A stretch of DNA of 35,294 bases from Lachnospiraceae bacterium. Its GTDB lineage: Bacteria; Bacillota; Clostridia; Lachnospirales; Lachnospiraceae. The stretch covers positions 1-35,294 of the forward strand of contig JAFPAQ010000147.1 of assembly GCA_017424235.1 (NCBI GenBank), written 5' to 3'. The notes under the pieces were generated by a model. That model searched no databases, was not told where the DNA came from, and saw only the letters and a list, made by a program, of their open reading frames with translations. Positions 33,682-35,294 of the stretch are shown here, piece after piece (the stretch's first letter is position 1; every line of letters starts with the position of its first letter). The translations under genes were made by a program, and so were the position numbers.

Positions 33682-34338
33682 TTACAGCACCTTACTTCCA
33701 TTTGCCGTCAGCTTGAATTTCGCGTCTAAAAGCTCCGCTGCTCCTCTGCACATCATCATCCTGCCTAGAAAAATATCAAAGTATTCATACATGGTACAAA
33801 TGCTCTCATCAATCTGCAGATTGAGTGAAATGACCTTTTTGTCTACATTGATTTTCAGTTTCGATTCTGTTACGGCATAGTTGACACGATCATGAATATC
33901 AAATGTAGATTTATCCTTTACCCGTACACGATTTCTTCTCACATCCGTCTTATCTGCAATGATAAGTGCAGCAGAGATGATGTCCTTTGCTCCGCCTGTT
34001 GATTCATCATGATTGCCTATTGCCGAAATGATTTGTATTCTTTCTTTGACCGTTAAATCCGTATTCTTCAAGATTTCATTAGCAAGAATCGCTCCATACT
34101 CAGCATGATTCTTCCTATTTACAGCATTTCCAATATCATGCATATAACCTGCAATCTTGGCAAGCTCCTGCTCCTGCTCAGAATAACCAAACTTCTTTAG
34201 GACAAACGCTGCACGCTGTGCCACCATCACACAATGGGTTTCAGAATGGTCTGTATATCCAAGCACCCCTAAATCCTGATTTCCTTTACGAATTAATTCT
34301 TTCACTTCTTCATTATTTTTAATATCACTGTAATTCAA
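33682..34338 (-). CDS. HD-domain metal-dependent phosphohydrolase
   Basis: The 218-aa protein carries an HD fold: His31/His35 (TDHSETH), the His67-Asp68 pair in YMHDIGNAVNRKNH, then NHDES (His110) and ADKTD (Asp129/Asp132). Such domains cleave phosphomonoesters or cyclic nucleotides; the substrate is unknown. The start is TTG, with GAGGAG 8 nt upstream, only 13 bp past the PhoH stop. The C-terminal part (about 145-218) is not assigned. Its place between PhoH and ppk suggests nucleotide or phosphate metabolism, which is inference. Confidence 0.85.
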   Translation of the reverse strand: MNYSDIKNNEEVKELIRKGNQDLGVLGYTDHSETHCVMVAQRAAFVLKKFGYSEQEQELAKIAGYMHDIGNAVNRKNHAEYGAILANEILKNTDLTVKERIQIISAIGNHDESTGGAKDIISAALIIADKTDVRRNRVRVKDKSTFDIHDRVNYAVTESKLKINVDKKVISLNLQIDESICTMYEYFDIFLGRMMMCRGAAELLDAKFKLTANGSKVL

Positions 34339-34351
34339 TCTGCTTACTCCT

Positions 34352-34900
34352 CTATAATCTTTTTATTGCATCCATGGCAAGCTCCGAACGCTCGCACTCC
34401 TCAGACAGAAGTGTAAGCTGCCAGCATAAGGGGCTTCCCTTCATATATTTTGCTGCATAACTCAAGCCATTTGTTTTTTCATCAAGAAATGGCTTGTCAA
34501 TCTGATTCGGATCTCCAATCAATACAATTTTTGTATTTTTTCCCGCTCTTGTAATGATCCCTTTTACCTGATTAGGTGTCATGTTTTGCGCCTCATCAAT
34601 AATCAGATAAGTCTGTTCAATGGAACGTCCACGTATATAATTGAGTGCCTCTGTCTGAATAATACCGCGTTCAAAAACTTCTGTAATTTTATCAGAAAGT
34701 GCTTCCTCATCCTTATAGCGTTCCTCATCATCAGAGTCAAGAATCTGCTCCAGATTATCAATAATCGGTCGCATCAAAGGTGCTATTTTCTCCTGCTCAC
34801 TTCCCGGAAGCCATAAGGCTTACTCTTCTTGTACGCAAGTGGCACGATACGATTTCCCTTAACTCTCCCCAACTAAAAGATTGTCTGTAACTATTCTCAT
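34352..34900 (-). pseudogene. phoH: PhoH-like ATPase pseudogene, internal deletion and frameshifts
   Basis: The C-terminal half is intact (34352-34825): LPGSEQEKIAPLMRPIIDN, RGRSIEQTYLIIDEAQNMTP (the Walker B region) and KIVLIGDPNQID. Immediately before it, in another frame, are GNRIVPLAYKKSKPYG (34813-34857) and, after another shift, RIVTDNLLVGE (34864-34897). In complete PhoH proteins of this group these segments are followed by a KGxAGTxKT-type Walker A region of roughly 60-80 residues, which is missing between SKPYG and LPGSE. A single inserted base separates VGE from KGN. The N-terminal PIN domain is not visible either. A 141-aa protein from the ATG at 34777 could be made but lacks the ATP P-loop. 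Confidence 0.75.
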
Positions 34901-35120
34901 TACCTGTCCAATCTACATTTTTTCACTGCATCCACCTAAAATGCGTATATCTGCCAATTAATTGATGTCAGGGGCAAAAGCCCCAACTATTATCATCCCC
35001 TTAATATCATTATCCCATTTACGGAAAAATCTGCTATCAAAGTTTTGTATAATTTTTGTATAGTTTATGTAAAATTTATACAAACAAAAAAATCGTATGC
35101 TGGCGCTATTTCCTGTAACC
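34901..35120. other. AT-rich spacer with a short GC hairpin
   Basis: No gene seen. There is a GGGGC/GCCCC hairpin with an AAAA loop (34971-34984) without a T-run, and tandem TATACAAA-like motifs near 35045-35085 on the minus strand (TTTACA, 16 nt, TATACA) that may have been the promoter of the PhoH gene. Confidence 0.35.
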
Positions 35121-35145
35121 AAAAAAGAGCGTTTATTACGCTCTT
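35121..35145 (-). terminator. Terminator of the partial gene at the right edge
   Basis: Minus strand AAGAGCGT / ACGCTCTT, loop AATAA, then TTTT. The stop codon of the gene lies in the stem and loop. Confidence 0.85.
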
Positions 35146-35294
35146 GCAAATTTGCCCATATCATTTATGCCTGAGCTTCCCTTATCCACAACTGCAACAA
35201 TCGTATCTCTGTCAAGCATTGCCATAGTCTCTTTTTCTGACAAACTGTTCTCTACCACCGCCTTCATCATGCCAATTACTGTATCTCCCTTTTC
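35136..35294 (-). CDS. C-terminal end of an unidentified protein, cut by the window edge
   Basis: Fifty-two codons enter from the right edge in frame and stop at TAA. The visible end reads SEKETMAMLDRDTIVAVVDK and then GSSGINDMGKFARA. The protein-like composition and the terminator that begins at its stop support a real gene. I do not recognise the family. Confidence 0.65.
   Translation of the reverse strand, partial: EKGDTVIGMMKAVVENSLSEKETMAMLDRDTIVAVVDKGSSGINDMGKFARA

Noticed and set aside
34958-35164. 68-codon minus-strand frame near the right edge
   Set aside because: Overlaps the terminator and the real C-terminal frame, and has no ribosome site or coding character.

Overview
This is a low-GC Firmicutes chromosome segment, most likely from a Lachnospiraceae-type gut clostridium. 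The evidence is AT-rich spacers, strong AGGAGG-type ribosome sites, GTG/TTG starts, intrinsic terminators with sigma-A promoters, and marker families such as DUF6145 beside birA/coaX and DUF6462-like proteins beside parA. No rRNA, tRNA, CRISPR array, transposase or integrase was seen. Most genes are on the minus strand; only a small conserved gene at 19.8 kb, pdxST and argG are on the plus strand.

Left edge (1-2.9 kb): remnant of an integrated plasmid or conjugative element. Read on the minus strand it holds two DUF6462-like proteins, ParA, a ParB cut off after about 57 residues and joined out of frame to the tail of another gene, a 52-aa protein, a 208-aa unknown and the start of one more gene. 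Three TACGTA palindromes at exact 10-bp spacing lie just after lysS, and the nearest terminator lies beyond them.

Housekeeping block (2.9-16.6 kb): lysS and greA share a consensus promoter. argF, birA, a DUF6145 gene, coaX and dus form an operon. A SleB-type cell-wall hydrolase, an rRNA methyltransferase, metK, murA and a LysM/G5/M23 endopeptidase follow. Together they cover translation, biotin and CoA cofactors, arginine synthesis and peptidoglycan synthesis and turnover. A 99-bp nested inverted repeat sits between murA and the M23 gene.

Middle (16.7-24.5 kb): an XRE-cupin regulator whose leader contains a terminator hairpin downstream of its own promoter, a flavoredoxin-type flavoprotein, a coiled-coil tail-anchored protein, a small alarmone synthetase, a GNAT acetyltransferase, a KtrAB-type potassium uptake pair, and divergent pdxST for de novo pyridoxal phosphate.

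Right part (24.5-35.3 kb): a membrane PAS-GGDEF-PAS protein, an alpha/beta-hydrolase stump, a MATE transporter, argG with a likely tandem ArgR operator, a Lon-like AAA ATPase with an altered Walker B, and a phosphate-related cluster (ppk, HD phosphohydrolase, PhoH). In that last cluster PhoH is a deleted, frameshifted pseudogene, and a 20-codon ORF before ppk looks like the first residues of a lost Na/Pi cotransporter. Deletion scars at four places (ParB, hydrolase, Na/Pi transporter, PhoH) are the most distinctive theme of the window. I found no complete, clearly new multi-gene system. The best leads are the XRE-cupin leader, the 99-bp nested hairpin, the stable hairpin at the 5' end of the ktrB transcript, and the Walker B variant ATPase.
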